Assembly: GCA_910586705.1 (NCBI GenBank)
Contig: CAJUJK010000005.1
Location: forward strand, 111,923 to 175,922
DNA from: an uncultured Lachnospiraceae bacterium
Lineage (GTDB): Bacteria; Bacillota; Clostridia; Lachnospirales; Lachnospiraceae
Reading direction: 5' to 3'
DNA length: 64,000 nucleotides
Shown here: positions 9,338-18,221 of the stretch, one piece after another
How the letters are laid out: each line of letters starts with the position of its first letter
Position numbering within the stretch: position 1 is the first letter of the stretch
Made by a program: the position numbers and the translations under genes
Notes under the pieces: model-generated
Told to the model about the DNA's origin: nothing
Seen by the model: only the letters and a program-made list of their open reading frames with translations
Databases searched by the model: none

Positions 9338-9754
9338 TTACAATAATTCCCTTAATGAAATGACACGCCTGCACCCTTCCGCCCGCAGCTCATCCCGAAT
9401 CTCTTCCCAAAAAGTCACTGAAGTAACCACAATCAATTCCTCTTTGTGCTTTACGATATCATTCCTCCTTATCACCGGAATCCCTTGATATTCGTATCCG
9501 CCTTCCCGCACCGCCCGATCCGTGATCGCCAGTATCCGATACTCCTTCAGACGGGCTTCTTCCACAAGGAATTTTCCCAGCTCCGTTATCCCATACACAA
9601 TGATCCGCTCTATTTCTTCCTCCCTCAATCTGTCTATGGGAGATCTGCCTTTTTGTAAACATCCGATCCAAGCCAGCGCTGTTTTGAGTTTATTGGTTTC
9701 ATTTGCTTTTCTTCCGCCTTTTTTAAGGATACCCTCGATCTCTTCCTTAATCAT
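9338..9754 (-). CDS. stand-alone Rossmann-like module protein
   Basis: About 138 residues: a short helical N-terminal part, then the shared module (RIIVYGITELGKFL, LAITDRAVREGG, IPVIRRNDIV, and a C-terminal VISLRELL). It lacks any transferase domain. Its start region overlaps the end of asnB. The ATG at 9754 has GTGAGGG just upstream, and another ATG at 9769 overlaps the asnB stop as ATGAGTGA; either could be used. Its position between asnB and the three-domain GT suggests a partner role for one of these, which is inference only. Confidence 0.65.
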   Translation of the reverse strand: MIKEEIEGILKKGGRKANETNKLKTALAWIGCLQKGRSPIDRLREEEIERIIVYGITELGKFLVEEARLKEYRILAITDRAVREGGYEYQGIPVIRRNDIVKHKEELIVVTSVTFWEEIRDELRAEGCRRVISLRELL

Positions 9755-9761
9755 TTTTCCC

Positions 9762-11567
9762 TCACTCATTTCTGTCAATGACCGCCTTTTTCCAAAGATA
9801 CGGCATAATTCTGGTCCATATCCTTTCGCCGTCGTGATACACAGCTTCCTTATTCTGCAAAAACTCATTTACATCCACGCTGATGTCCAGTGCATTGACC
9901 AAATCACACTCCATAAAATCTCTGGAATGAATCGTGTCCAGCAAAAATTCTTTCCATTCCCCTTTAAACCACTCGGTTGCCGGTGAATTCCAGCCAATTT
10001 TAAGCTTTCTGTTCAGAATCCGTTCATCCATAAAAGGAGCGCCCATATCTCTTATGATCTTCTTTGTGTATCTATCCCGCATCTTAGACTGCCATGGTAT
10101 GGAAAAGGCAAAGCATACGATCCGATAATCCATAAACGGCATTCTGATTTCCAGTCCATTGGACATGCTGTATCTGTCATAGCATCTTAAAATGGTGGGA
10201 AGGACATCATAATGCGTCTCCCTATATAAACACTTATTCAGCTCATCCATTCGATAATAAGCATCATTTTTTTCACTCAATGAGACGTTCCCTTGCAAAA
10301 TGGGAACCACCTTTTTTACCACTGTTTCATTGTCAACCCGGTTATATTCCGAGCTTGCGTCATTATATGTCTGTACGATCTCCTCAAACTCCTTTGACCC
10401 CCGCTCTGTATCGCCCAGAGCGGCAAACAGGTCAAAACCATAGCCTCCAAACAGTTCATCCGCGCCATGACCGTCTAAAGTAACTTTGATTCCCGCATCA
10501 CGAATGGCACCATATGTCTGTAAAAAAGGAACAGGACTTGTAATATAGGGATCCTCACACAGATACAGATAATCCAGTAACTGATCCGTCCCAATCTGCG
10601 ACTCGACTTTGATCCGCTGCAGCGGAACATTCACATACTCAGCCGCCAACGTGGCAAATTCATCTTCATCATTAAAAGTTCCCGGCATATAAGATAGAAA
10701 CGCATGCTGCCAGTCATTGTTCTTCCGCTCAAACGACTCCCCGGATAAGTAATGCATTGCCCCGATGGTACAGCTCGAGTCAATACCTCCACTTAAAGCA
10801 GTCCCAACCGGCACATCACTTCTCATGCGGATACAACATGCGTCCAAAAACAATTCTCTCAGCATCTCAACCTGTTCCTCATATCGCTCTGGAACCGTCA
10901 CCAGATGATCCAGTGTATTCCACCATCTTCGTTTTGTCATCTGTCCGTCACGATATATCCCGCATGTTCCCGCCGGAAATCTCGTAATTCCCCGAATCAC
11001 ACATTCCTCAGTCGATTCATATTTGAAGCAGTTCAGGGTATCCATCAGAATATGATTTACTCTTCTCTCCTTCATAACCGGGAAAAAGGCTTTCATTTCC
11101 GATGCAAAATAGAAGCGCCCTTCATCTGCATACAAAAACAACGGTTTGATACCAAATCTGTCACGACTTAAAAACAGGGTTTTCTCCACATTATCCCAGA
11201 TTGCAAGCGCCCACATGCCATTGCATTTTTCCTGAAACGCCTCTCCCCATTCTATATAGGCATTTAATAATACTTCCGTGTCAGCTTCTGTTTTAAAATG
11301 ATATCCTTTTCCTTTTAGTTCCCTCTTTAACTCAACAAAGTTGTAAACCTCTCCGTTGTATACAATCCAGTAACGCCCACTTGCATCGCACATGGGCTGA
11401 TCCGCCCTTGCAGCCGTATCAAGAATCGCAAGTCTTGCATGACCCAGAGTAGCTCCCGTCAAGGTCTGTACTTTCAAGGCATCTGGACCCCTGTGTTTTA
11501 TACGCTCCACACATTGTAATGCCTTTTCCCGCTCTATTTTACCGACACATCCGAATATTCCGCACAA
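9762..11567 (-). CDS. asnB: glutamine-hydrolysing asparagine synthetase family amidotransferase
   Basis: A 601-residue class II amidotransferase. The N-terminal glutaminase needs Cys directly after the initiator Met. Reading from the TTG at 11567 gives Met-Cys-Gly-Ile-Phe-Gly, and AGGAGG lies 7 nt before that TTG, so this start is preferred to the ATG at 11585. Further motifs are GHARLAI, PLFLYADEGRFYFASE, the PP-loop ALSGGIDSS and DGHGADELFGGYG. Inside a glycan locus such enzymes often turn uronic acids of sugar nucleotides or repeat units into uronamides (WbpS-like). Free asparagine synthesis remains the alternative. Confidence 0.9.
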   Translation of the reverse strand: MCGIFGCVGKIEREKALQCVERIKHRGPDALKVQTLTGATLGHARLAILDTAARADQPMCDASGRYWIVYNGEVYNFVELKRELKGKGYHFKTEADTEVLLNAYIEWGEAFQEKCNGMWALAIWDNVEKTLFLSRDRFGIKPLFLYADEGRFYFASEMKAFFPVMKERRVNHILMDTLNCFKYESTEECVIRGITRFPAGTCGIYRDGQMTKRRWWNTLDHLVTVPERYEEQVEMLRELFLDACCIRMRSDVPVGTALSGGIDSSCTIGAMHYLSGESFERKNNDWQHAFLSYMPGTFNDEDEFATLAAEYVNVPLQRIKVESQIGTDQLLDYLYLCEDPYITSPVPFLQTYGAIRDAGIKVTLDGHGADELFGGYGFDLFAALGDTERGSKEFEEIVQTYNDASSEYNRVDNETVVKKVVPILQGNVSLSEKNDAYYRMDELNKCLYRETHYDVLPTILRCYDRYSMSNGLEIRMPFMDYRIVCFAFSIPWQSKMRDRYTKKIIRDMGAPFMDERILNRKLKIGWNSPATEWFKGEWKEFLLDTIHSRDFMECDLVNALDISVDVNEFLQNKEAVYHDGERIWTRIMPYLWKKAVIDRNE

Positions 11568-11591
11568 ATTACCTTCCTCCTGCATGTACGC

Positions 11592-13076
11592 TTACAAAAA
11601 CATCAATTCCTGCACGATCTCTTCGATCGTAACCATAGGACACTTCATGTTTTGGCGCAGCATTTCACTGATTTCAGAATACATATGGGTAACCGTCATA
11701 ACGACCGCATCAACCTCCGGGATACTCTGATCCGGGTGATAAACCGCTATGCCACAGTCCATCCGTTCACTGTTCCTATCAATTCCGCACTTCACCGTCA
11801 CATCACTTTCCATTAATTCATACAGCAGATGCGTTCCAAGCTTTCCCATTCCATAGATTGCGATATTCTGATAGCCATATTTTTTGAAATACTGAGCAAA
11901 GTCTGTCTTGCGTTCCCGTAAGGTAAGCCAGTTATTTAACAGTGCTCCATATCGGTCTGCAGTACGCGTTACCTTTCTGAGATACTGTTCATCCTCCGTC
12001 TTATAGTGAACCGCAAATTCCTCTGTCCTGTTTTCCGATCCTCCGTCCCGGCACTCCTCGACCACATTTTTTATAGCCTCCAGATATCCATGCCCCCATC
12101 TTTCATCCGGTTCCAGATACATTCCCTCTCCCCATTCATTCCACGCATTTACAAATATAAATTCATTTTGCAGATAACGGCTTTTACAATACAGCCGTTT
12201 AAAATACTGATAAAATTTCTGCGGCGTCGCGCCTTTTAATATAAAGCAGTTTTTCCCCATTCTCGGCGAATTGTCAAAATCAACACCCCCGCATAAATAT
12301 GTTTTACAGCCCTTTTCCTGCTTATTGTTCAGCGTCATTTCCCAAGTTTCATCATAGAGATCAGATCCCCAGTCCGGCTGTTTTTCAAACGTGGCATCCA
12401 GCCCCGGCTGCGCGTCCCAGCAGGATCCGATAAAATAGACACCGGCAAAGCCTGCCTGTCTGGCTCTCTCGTTAAAATAATCCGCCATATCCCATAAGGA
12501 AAAAATATCATCCGGCCTGTAAATTATAAAAACCGGTTTGTTATCAATTTTTATGTATCTCTCGTCCCGAAAAAACGGGAGCAGGTACAGAAAATGTTCC
12601 TCCCAGTCCTTTTCCCTGCCATAGCTTTGCTTTAACAGGATTCCCGTATCGTTTTCCTTTCTCGGACCCTCATAAACTCCCGACCACGTACAACTGTCCC
12701 ACAATTTTTTCCACGTTCTGGACCATGTCTGGTTCGCCCAATAAAAGCAGAACGGCATTTTAATATCCGTCCACTGAAGCAGATTCTCAGCCGGTTTTTC
12801 CAGAATTCGTCTTCCATCCTCAAACCAGTAGTGATAAATGCACATACCGTCTATATGATACTTGTCCATCAAGTCAGCCTGCCACGCCATCGTGTCATGC
12901 TCCAACAGATTATAATAGTTCTTATTGAGCGGGATTCTCGGCTGATTATGACCTTCAAATAACGGCTCTGCTCCCTTTACTGCCGTCCATTCCGTGAACC
13001 CTTCTCCCCACCATTCGTCATTTTCGGGAACACGATGAAATTGTGGTAAATAAATTGCCATTACTTTAGGGTCCAT
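11592..13076 (-). CDS. WbsX-like glycosyltransferase/GH99-like protein with C-terminal Rossmann-like module
   Basis: The first 345 residues are typical of the WbsX family found in O-antigen and capsule loci: VMAIYLPQFHRVPENDEWWG, GFTEWTAVKGAEPLF, MCIYHYWFEDGRRILEKP and FVNAWNEWGEGMYLEPD. The fold is related to GH99 hydrolases and is usually annotated as a glycosyltransferase; the chemistry is not established. A linker (LLNNWLTLRERKTDFAQYF) leads into the shared module (IAIYGMGKLGTHLL, CGIDRNSER). Linker and module closely match the stand-alone protein at 4514-4990. GAGGAAAAAGAC precedes the start. Confidence 0.8.
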   Translation of the reverse strand: MDPKVMAIYLPQFHRVPENDEWWGEGFTEWTAVKGAEPLFEGHNQPRIPLNKNYYNLLEHDTMAWQADLMDKYHIDGMCIYHYWFEDGRRILEKPAENLLQWTDIKMPFCFYWANQTWSRTWKKLWDSCTWSGVYEGPRKENDTGILLKQSYGREKDWEEHFLYLLPFFRDERYIKIDNKPVFIIYRPDDIFSLWDMADYFNERARQAGFAGVYFIGSCWDAQPGLDATFEKQPDWGSDLYDETWEMTLNNKQEKGCKTYLCGGVDFDNSPRMGKNCFILKGATPQKFYQYFKRLYCKSRYLQNEFIFVNAWNEWGEGMYLEPDERWGHGYLEAIKNVVEECRDGGSENRTEEFAVHYKTEDEQYLRKVTRTADRYGALLNNWLTLRERKTDFAQYFKKYGYQNIAIYGMGKLGTHLLYELMESDVTVKCGIDRNSERMDCGIAVYHPDQSIPEVDAVVMTVTHMYSEISEMLRQNMKCPMVTIEEIVQELMFL

Positions 13077-13095
13077 GTCTTTTTCCTCACAATTT

Positions 13096-14004
13096 TCATG
13101 TATATCTATACCTTACACATCCACACAACATTTCTAAAATATCATAGGCAATGGCATTCTTTCCGATTCCTGCATTGTCATTAACCGTTTCATAAAACTT
13201 TGTCTGTCCATACATTTCAGGCAATGTCACGGTGTAGCTCTCATGTGATATATAAGGCACAAAGCAAATCCTTTTATCGTACTGCTCTGATGCTTTTCCA
13301 AAGGCTCTTTCTACAACCGAATCATCTGTATACATCTCTACAAGCATATGATTCCAATTAAACTTATCTCTTCTTCGCTTCCATTTCTGAATAGCCAGCC
13401 CGGCATCTAAATCATGGTTGCATTTTATAAGTACGTCATCCAGTTCCAACATGGGAACTGCCCTGTTCTGGTTCGCATCTATCTGCGTTTTTCCCGTCCA
13501 AATAGGATCAACTGACAGATAGTGTTTTAAATTGCTGATTATCTTTATATAGTCATCCGACGCTATTGAAACATTTTTGAATGGCGACAGACATTCCATA
13601 TTTAACGTATTGTAAATAATACCTCCCCAGCAATTATTGGAGACAATACTTACCCCTCCCCCTCTCTGATTTTTAACTAAATCGTATTTTGGAAAATCAA
13701 ACCCCGGAATTTTTAATATACGATAGGAAACAATTTTGCTTCTCGGCACATCCGCCACTGATACCGCGCTGCTTACAATCTCATCGTAAAAGTTGTCGCT
13801 CATTACCAGCAGATAATCAAAATCCAGACTTTGTATCTCTTCTTTTCTCACCAGTGTATAACCGTCCAAAGTCCTGAAATCTGGCAATTCCTGTGCTGTA
13901 ATTCCAACAATCTCTATTTGCCCGAGGTTCTCATAGCATTTCAGTAAATTGATCACAGAGTTATATACTTGTCCAATTCCCCATAAAAGCAGTCTAATTT
14001 GCAT
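13096..14004 (-). CDS. Rossmann-like module fused to DUF1919 protein
   Basis: The module is N-terminal here: residues 3-100 (IRLLLWGIGQVYNSVINLL, then LDFDYLLVMSDN). Residues from about 112 are DUF1919 (VSIVSNNCWGGIIYNTLNM, FKNVSIASDDYIKII, PMLELDDVLIKCNHD), a family met in exopolysaccharide loci without a proven activity. The start overlaps the end of the GT4 gene upstream by 11 bp, pointing to coupled translation. The domain order is the reverse of most neighbours, so the module can sit on either side of its partner. Confidence 0.75.
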   Translation of the reverse strand: MQIRLLLWGIGQVYNSVINLLKCYENLGQIEIVGITAQELPDFRTLDGYTLVRKEEIQSLDFDYLLVMSDNFYDEIVSSAVSVADVPRSKIVSYRILKIPGFDFPKYDLVKNQRGGGVSIVSNNCWGGIIYNTLNMECLSPFKNVSIASDDYIKIISNLKHYLSVDPIWTGKTQIDANQNRAVPMLELDDVLIKCNHDLDAGLAIQKWKRRRDKFNWNHMLVEMYTDDSVVERAFGKASEQYDKRICFVPYISHESYTVTLPEMYGQTKFYETVNDNAGIGKNAIAYDILEMLCGCVRYRYT

Positions 14005-15178
14005 TCTGATACGCCTCTTTTCTGAGAATCAGCCATCGGTAATATCTTTCTAATTTTTTTACCGCAGCATCAGGCTCATATTTCTTTATCCGCTGTCTGT
14101 TCTTCCTCACCATTTCCTTTTTCTCCTGCTCCGTCATCTTCAAAGCTTTTCTGACTGCCTGCAAGAGGCTTTCTGCGTTCCCCGGTTCAGATAAAAACCC
14201 GTTTTCTCCATCGTCGATCATTTGCTCCAGACTGGTCCCATAAGTACCGACAACTATTTTGTCAAGCGCCAATGCCTCAAGGCATGTATTTGGCAGATTA
14301 TCTACCAGCGAGGGGATCAAAACTGCTTCCGCATGTCTGATGATCGGATATAACTGCTGCTGATTCAGCACGCCTAAATACAGCATTCTGTGTTGATTCT
14401 CTCCCAGCTTCTGTCTCATGTCCTGCAATGCACTCCCGGATTTTGTTGCCACATTCCATCCTGCGCACACAAAAAACAATTCCCCATCTTCCCGCAGCAG
14501 TCTGGGAAGCATATTTGTTATTACCTGAAATCCTTTGTCCGTGGTAAATGTGCCATAGTATAATATGTACTTCTTTTGCGTTAATTGTGTATCATACACC
14601 GTGCTGTCTTCCGCAACCTGATTATCATAAGGGGTCTCCATAATGGTTACTTTTTTTCTGACATCTTTACTAAATTGCTCTCCTATCATTTTACCGGGTG
14701 CTATAATCCCATCCGCTCTCCGCCCGGACATACGCTCCCAAAAGGAATATGTCTTAATGTAATCTTTCATTGTATTATGCTGAACATACTGTACTTTAGA
14801 ATATGTGGATAATCTCAGAACCGCCGGGCATCTCAAACTATGCATACAGCCGTTTCCCGACCATCCCGCGTATTGTACAATATCAATTTTCCGCGCCGTA
14901 TCCAACTGCCTTAATTTCTTTTGTATTGCTATTTCCCGTTTCAGAATCCCAATAGATACGACAACAGGCGTTGTGTGTAAATTGCCGCTCCACTTTATGT
15001 TATGTACAACGACCCCTTCATATCTCCATGTCTTATCATTCGATGACGCAGCAACGATCTCCACATTGTGCCCATACTCTTGAAGAAAACGGGTTATCTT
15101 ATATACATAACGCGGCATCCCTGTCAGAGACTCGGTTTTTTTATTGACAAACTGCGGGGTGACCATGACTATATTCAT
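13994..15178 (-). CDS. GT4 family glycosyltransferase
   Basis: About 394 residues with two GT-B halves. The N-terminal half has MVTPQFVNKKTESLTGMPRY and a polybasic, pathway-acceptor-like region. The C-terminal half has YILYYGTFTTDKGFQVITNM, a LPNTCLEALALDKIVVGTYG donor site and a final helical tail. This is the retaining-GT4 pattern of surface glycan assembly. No Rossmann module is attached. The frame can start at a TTG at 15184, but the ATG at 15178 with AAAGGT upstream is the better start. The specific sugar is unknown. Confidence 0.85.
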   Translation of the reverse strand: MNIVMVTPQFVNKKTESLTGMPRYVYKITRFLQEYGHNVEIVAASSNDKTWRYEGVVVHNIKWSGNLHTTPVVVSIGILKREIAIQKKLRQLDTARKIDIVQYAGWSGNGCMHSLRCPAVLRLSTYSKVQYVQHNTMKDYIKTYSFWERMSGRRADGIIAPGKMIGEQFSKDVRKKVTIMETPYDNQVAEDSTVYDTQLTQKKYILYYGTFTTDKGFQVITNMLPRLLREDGELFFVCAGWNVATKSGSALQDMRQKLGENQHRMLYLGVLNQQQLYPIIRHAEAVLIPSLVDNLPNTCLEALALDKIVVGTYGTSLEQMIDDGENGFLSEPGNAESLLQAVRKALKMTEQEKKEMVRKNRQRIKKYEPDAAVKKLERYYRWLILRKEAYQNAN

Positions 15179-15226
15179 CAGCAAAATACCTTTCGTATAT
15201 ACTTTTTACATGCACAGGCATATCGC

Positions 15227-15886
15227 TCAGATCTTCTCTAAAATATATACCCATCTGTTCCCATTCTTCGCCTGCTGCCTGCGTAACCGTTTCTTAACTT
15301 TATACTCTAATCCTTCAAATAGATAATCAATATCATGGTTAAAACGATATTCCGGCGACTTTACAATATCTAATACGATATGTTCGATCTCATTATTTTC
15401 ACAAAGATACTTGTATTGTTTTCTTAGCTCTTCCGGCGAAATGCCATGTATAAAATTCACCGTTATCAAATAGTCTATCTTCTGCCCTTTCACATCGCCA
15501 AATGTGCCAACCCGGAAATATACATTACGGTAAATTACCTTTGCTGCATGAACCACATCTGCTGAAAGATCAAGCCCCTCTCTTTCGATGCCCCGCCCTC
15601 TGATATTTCCAATGATTTCACCTAATCCGCAGCCTATCTCAACAACCCTGTTCTTGGGTTGCTTATTCACATATTGAACAATATCAATAGCATATGGCCG
15701 GAAATTAATCGGGGTAATGTGCCATTCATCAAATTTATACCTGTGCTGTAACCACTTAAAATATAGTTGTTTCCATTTCCCTATCTTGGCACTTTTGTAC
15801 CATGCTTCTGCACATCTTATCCGTTTCTCCCGTAGAGATTTCACACCTTTCCCTGTCCACTCCTGCAAGGAACCCACTTTTTTCAT
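15227..15886 (-). CDS. class I SAM-dependent methyltransferase
   Basis: A 219-residue protein with the methyltransferase core from about residue 75: NRVVEIGCGLGEIIGNI (motif I, SAM-binding), REGLDLSADVVHAAKVIY (acidic loop) and YLITVNFIHGISPEEL. The C-terminus is basic (KVKKRLRRQQAKNGNRW). Preceded by GAAAGGGG. In this setting it may methylate a glycan residue or a sugar intermediate, but small regulators of chain length are also possible. GC content is lower here than in the flanking parts of the locus, which is common for serotype-type genes. Confidence 0.75.
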   Translation of the reverse strand: MKKVGSLQEWTGKGVKSLREKRIRCAEAWYKSAKIGKWKQLYFKWLQHRYKFDEWHITPINFRPYAIDIVQYVNKQPKNRVVEIGCGLGEIIGNIRGRGIEREGLDLSADVVHAAKVIYRNVYFRVGTFGDVKGQKIDYLITVNFIHGISPEELRKQYKYLCENNEIEHIVLDIVKSPEYRFNHDIDYLFEGLEYKVKKRLRRQQAKNGNRWVYILEKI

Positions 15887-15943
15887 CTGTCTTTTCCCCT
15901 TCTTTCATCATACAGCTCTTCAATCACTGTTCCTGCCGACGGC

Positions 15944-17125
15944 TTAAAGACTTACAATATGATTCCATTTTTCAATGACCCGATCAACAGAATATGCCTC
16001 TGCCCTTTTTAATGACTGCTCTCTATATTTTTTATATATTTCATCTTCTGTTAAAACTTTTAACATTGCCTCACCTAAAATTATTTCTTGCTCTACCAAT
16101 GAACCACTGATTTTTGCTCTTTCGCTGGGCATCACCGGAGTCAAAATTCCATATTTACAAAACGTTATTGAATGAATCCTGCCCGTCCTATTAGATTTGC
16201 CAACAATCTCCTGACATCCTCCGGGCGAATCAGTTGTGATAACTGGAACTCCGAAATACATGGCTTCTAACATGCTATTAGGAAAACACTCTACTTTTGA
16301 CGCCATTACAAATGCTCTCGCATGTTTCAGATAGTATGAAACATTGGTAAACCCTGCAAAAGAAACTTTGTCCACAATGTGGCATCTTTCACATACACTC
16401 TTTAAATACTCCAGCTGCTCTCCCTTTCCCAAAATAATCAATCGGGCATCGGGCTCTTTCATACATGTATAAGAAAATGCCCTTATAATCCTTTCTTGTT
16501 GTTTTACTGGATGAAGCCTGCCTACGCAAATTACAGCCTTTGTGCCATAGCCCCATTGTTCTTCCTCTGGCGCTAGTGTCAAATCATTTGTAATCATGTT
16601 TGGCACTATCCGCATTTTTTTTGCCGGCACTCTATAATAATCTTTCATTTCATCAAATGATATCCTGCTCATTACTACAAGGATATCTGATTTTGGATAA
16701 AAAAAAGACACAGCCCACTTTTTGTATAGCCAATTATTTGTATACATTTTTTCATATGCCGACAGCATACTGTGTATACTTGTAATCACTTTTTCTCTGC
16801 CTTTTGAGAGAATATTGATATAATTAAACTCTTCCATGAAGCTAATAGAAACGTCGATTTTATACTTTCGTTTCCACCTTCTCATTTCAAAAGAAGACTT
16901 TATTAATTGCACCATTTTTTGTAAACTATTAAATCTATTACTTGTACAAGTCTCTATATTAGTCCTAATAACTTTACCAAGCACACTATAATCTTGTCTC
17001 TCTCTTGTGTTGGCTAGAAAATAATATACTTTATTTCCATGCTCCGCATAATAATTCCCAACAATTTGCGATGTTCTTTCCGCACCTCCACCAGCAAGTT
17101 CCGGTATCAAAATTGCAATGTTCAT
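15944..17125 (-). CDS. GT4 family glycosyltransferase
   Basis: About 393 residues. The N-terminus, MNIAILIPELAGGGAERTSQ, is the GGAER acceptor loop of GT4 enzymes. The donor half shows AVICVGRLHPVKQQERIIRAF and the ECFPNSMLEAMYFGVPVITT signature, followed by SPGGCQEIV. The enzyme should be a retaining glycosyltransferase using a nucleotide sugar at the cytoplasmic membrane face. An in-frame ATG at 17161 adds a basic, non-homologous stretch, so the ATG at 17125, preceded by GGGGG, is preferred. Base composition is AT-rich like the next four genes upstream. Confidence 0.85.
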   Translation of the reverse strand: MNIAILIPELAGGGAERTSQIVGNYYAEHGNKVYYFLANTRERQDYSVLGKVIRTNIETCTSNRFNSLQKMVQLIKSSFEMRRWKRKYKIDVSISFMEEFNYINILSKGREKVITSIHSMLSAYEKMYTNNWLYKKWAVSFFYPKSDILVVMSRISFDEMKDYYRVPAKKMRIVPNMITNDLTLAPEEEQWGYGTKAVICVGRLHPVKQQERIIRAFSYTCMKEPDARLIILGKGEQLEYLKSVCERCHIVDKVSFAGFTNVSYYLKHARAFVMASKVECFPNSMLEAMYFGVPVITTDSPGGCQEIVGKSNRTGRIHSITFCKYGILTPVMPSERAKISGSLVEQEIILGEAMLKVLTEDEIYKKYREQSLKRAEAYSVDRVIEKWNHIVSL

Positions 17126-17240
17126 ACGATAACATATCCCCCTTCTGCCGCGTATACCCAATCATAAATCTGCACAGCATCCCGTATCATTCCTTATTTT
17201 TACTACGATACGCTTTCTTTAATAAGTTACCGTATCCTTT

Positions 17241-18197
17241 TTACTTTTTCTTTGCGTAATCCGTTAAAGAAATCCCTTTATAGGATTCCTCAATTTTTTC
17301 AAACAGTAACTCTAAGTGTACATACAGTTTCTCAATACTTTCCCTCGTGGCAAAGGTAGGACTTCCTCCATGCATTAATTCTGAGGAATGTATCATAAAC
17401 TCCATATAATCACAATCGCTCTTTTCATAATATGTAACAATTTTCAGCATGTCTTGTATGTTATTTCCATTTGGTCTAAGCCACATCTTTCGTGCCAAAA
17501 TTTCCTTATATGATAGCGGATCTTTAGCCACCATTTTAATCTTCTCCCTCAACGAATAGTCCATTATTGTTGGCGGCACTTCCAGAATTCCTGACGTTTT
17601 TTCCTTTGTCAGGCACCTCTCATCCATATAGTACACTTTATTTGGATACTTGCTATAATCTCTCCCATAACTCTCATACCCAATGTTTGTTTTCCAACTA
17701 ATTCCCGGAGTTACACTACAGTCAACCATATAGCCCAATTTTTTCAATGCCTTAAGATACCACGTATCAATATACCACCTTCCCCCTCTATGGCTTGTAG
17801 GTGTACAATCAAACTGTTCACATAATAAATTGTTTAATACCTTCATTTTTTCCCACAATATTTTACGTGGATATTCAGATGCGTATGGATTATTGCAACC
17901 ACGTTTATACTTCAATTCAAAAATAGGTGGTGTATTCCATGCGTGCATATGCATTCCAATTTCGCATTTCCCATCTTTTGCCCATTCTTTCGCCATTCCA
18001 GCAAACGGTTCAGCCTGAGCCATCTCGTAATTCACCAGATAAACGGGCACAAAATGATACTTCTCACATATTTTCTGAAAGCGTTCTATATATGCCGCAT
18101 TTTTTACAGTGATTTCCCTCATTCCGTTTGGTCTGATAACCGGTTTCCACAAGTTATCCCCCTCTGTATCAACAGTTATAATAAAATATTTATCCAT
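17241..18197 (-). CDS. polysaccharide deacetylase-like (CE4/NodB superfamily) protein
   Basis: About 318 residues with the NodB-type layout: FIITVDTEGDN at the start (catalytic base and metal Asp), GMHMHAWNTPP (metal His pair), SHRGGRWYIDTWYLKALKKL (Arg-rich motif 3 equivalent) and FMIHSSELMHGGSP near the end. No signal peptide is present, so it probably deacetylates a cytosolic lipid-linked or nucleotide-bound sugar instead of wall peptidoglycan. The frame can begin with GTG at 18203; ATG at 18197 is preferred. Divergence from classical CE4 motifs means the activity is inferred. Confidence 0.75.
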   Translation of the reverse strand: MDKYFIITVDTEGDNLWKPVIRPNGMREITVKNAAYIERFQKICEKYHFVPVYLVNYEMAQAEPFAGMAKEWAKDGKCEIGMHMHAWNTPPIFELKYKRGCNNPYASEYPRKILWEKMKVLNNLLCEQFDCTPTSHRGGRWYIDTWYLKALKKLGYMVDCSVTPGISWKTNIGYESYGRDYSKYPNKVYYMDERCLTKEKTSGILEVPPTIMDYSLREKIKMVAKDPLSYKEILARKMWLRPNGNNIQDMLKIVTYYEKSDCDYMEFMIHSSELMHGGSPTFATRESIEKLYVHLELLFEKIEESYKGISLTDYAKKK

Positions 18198-18221
18198 AAG
18201 CACATACCTAATTTCTTTACC

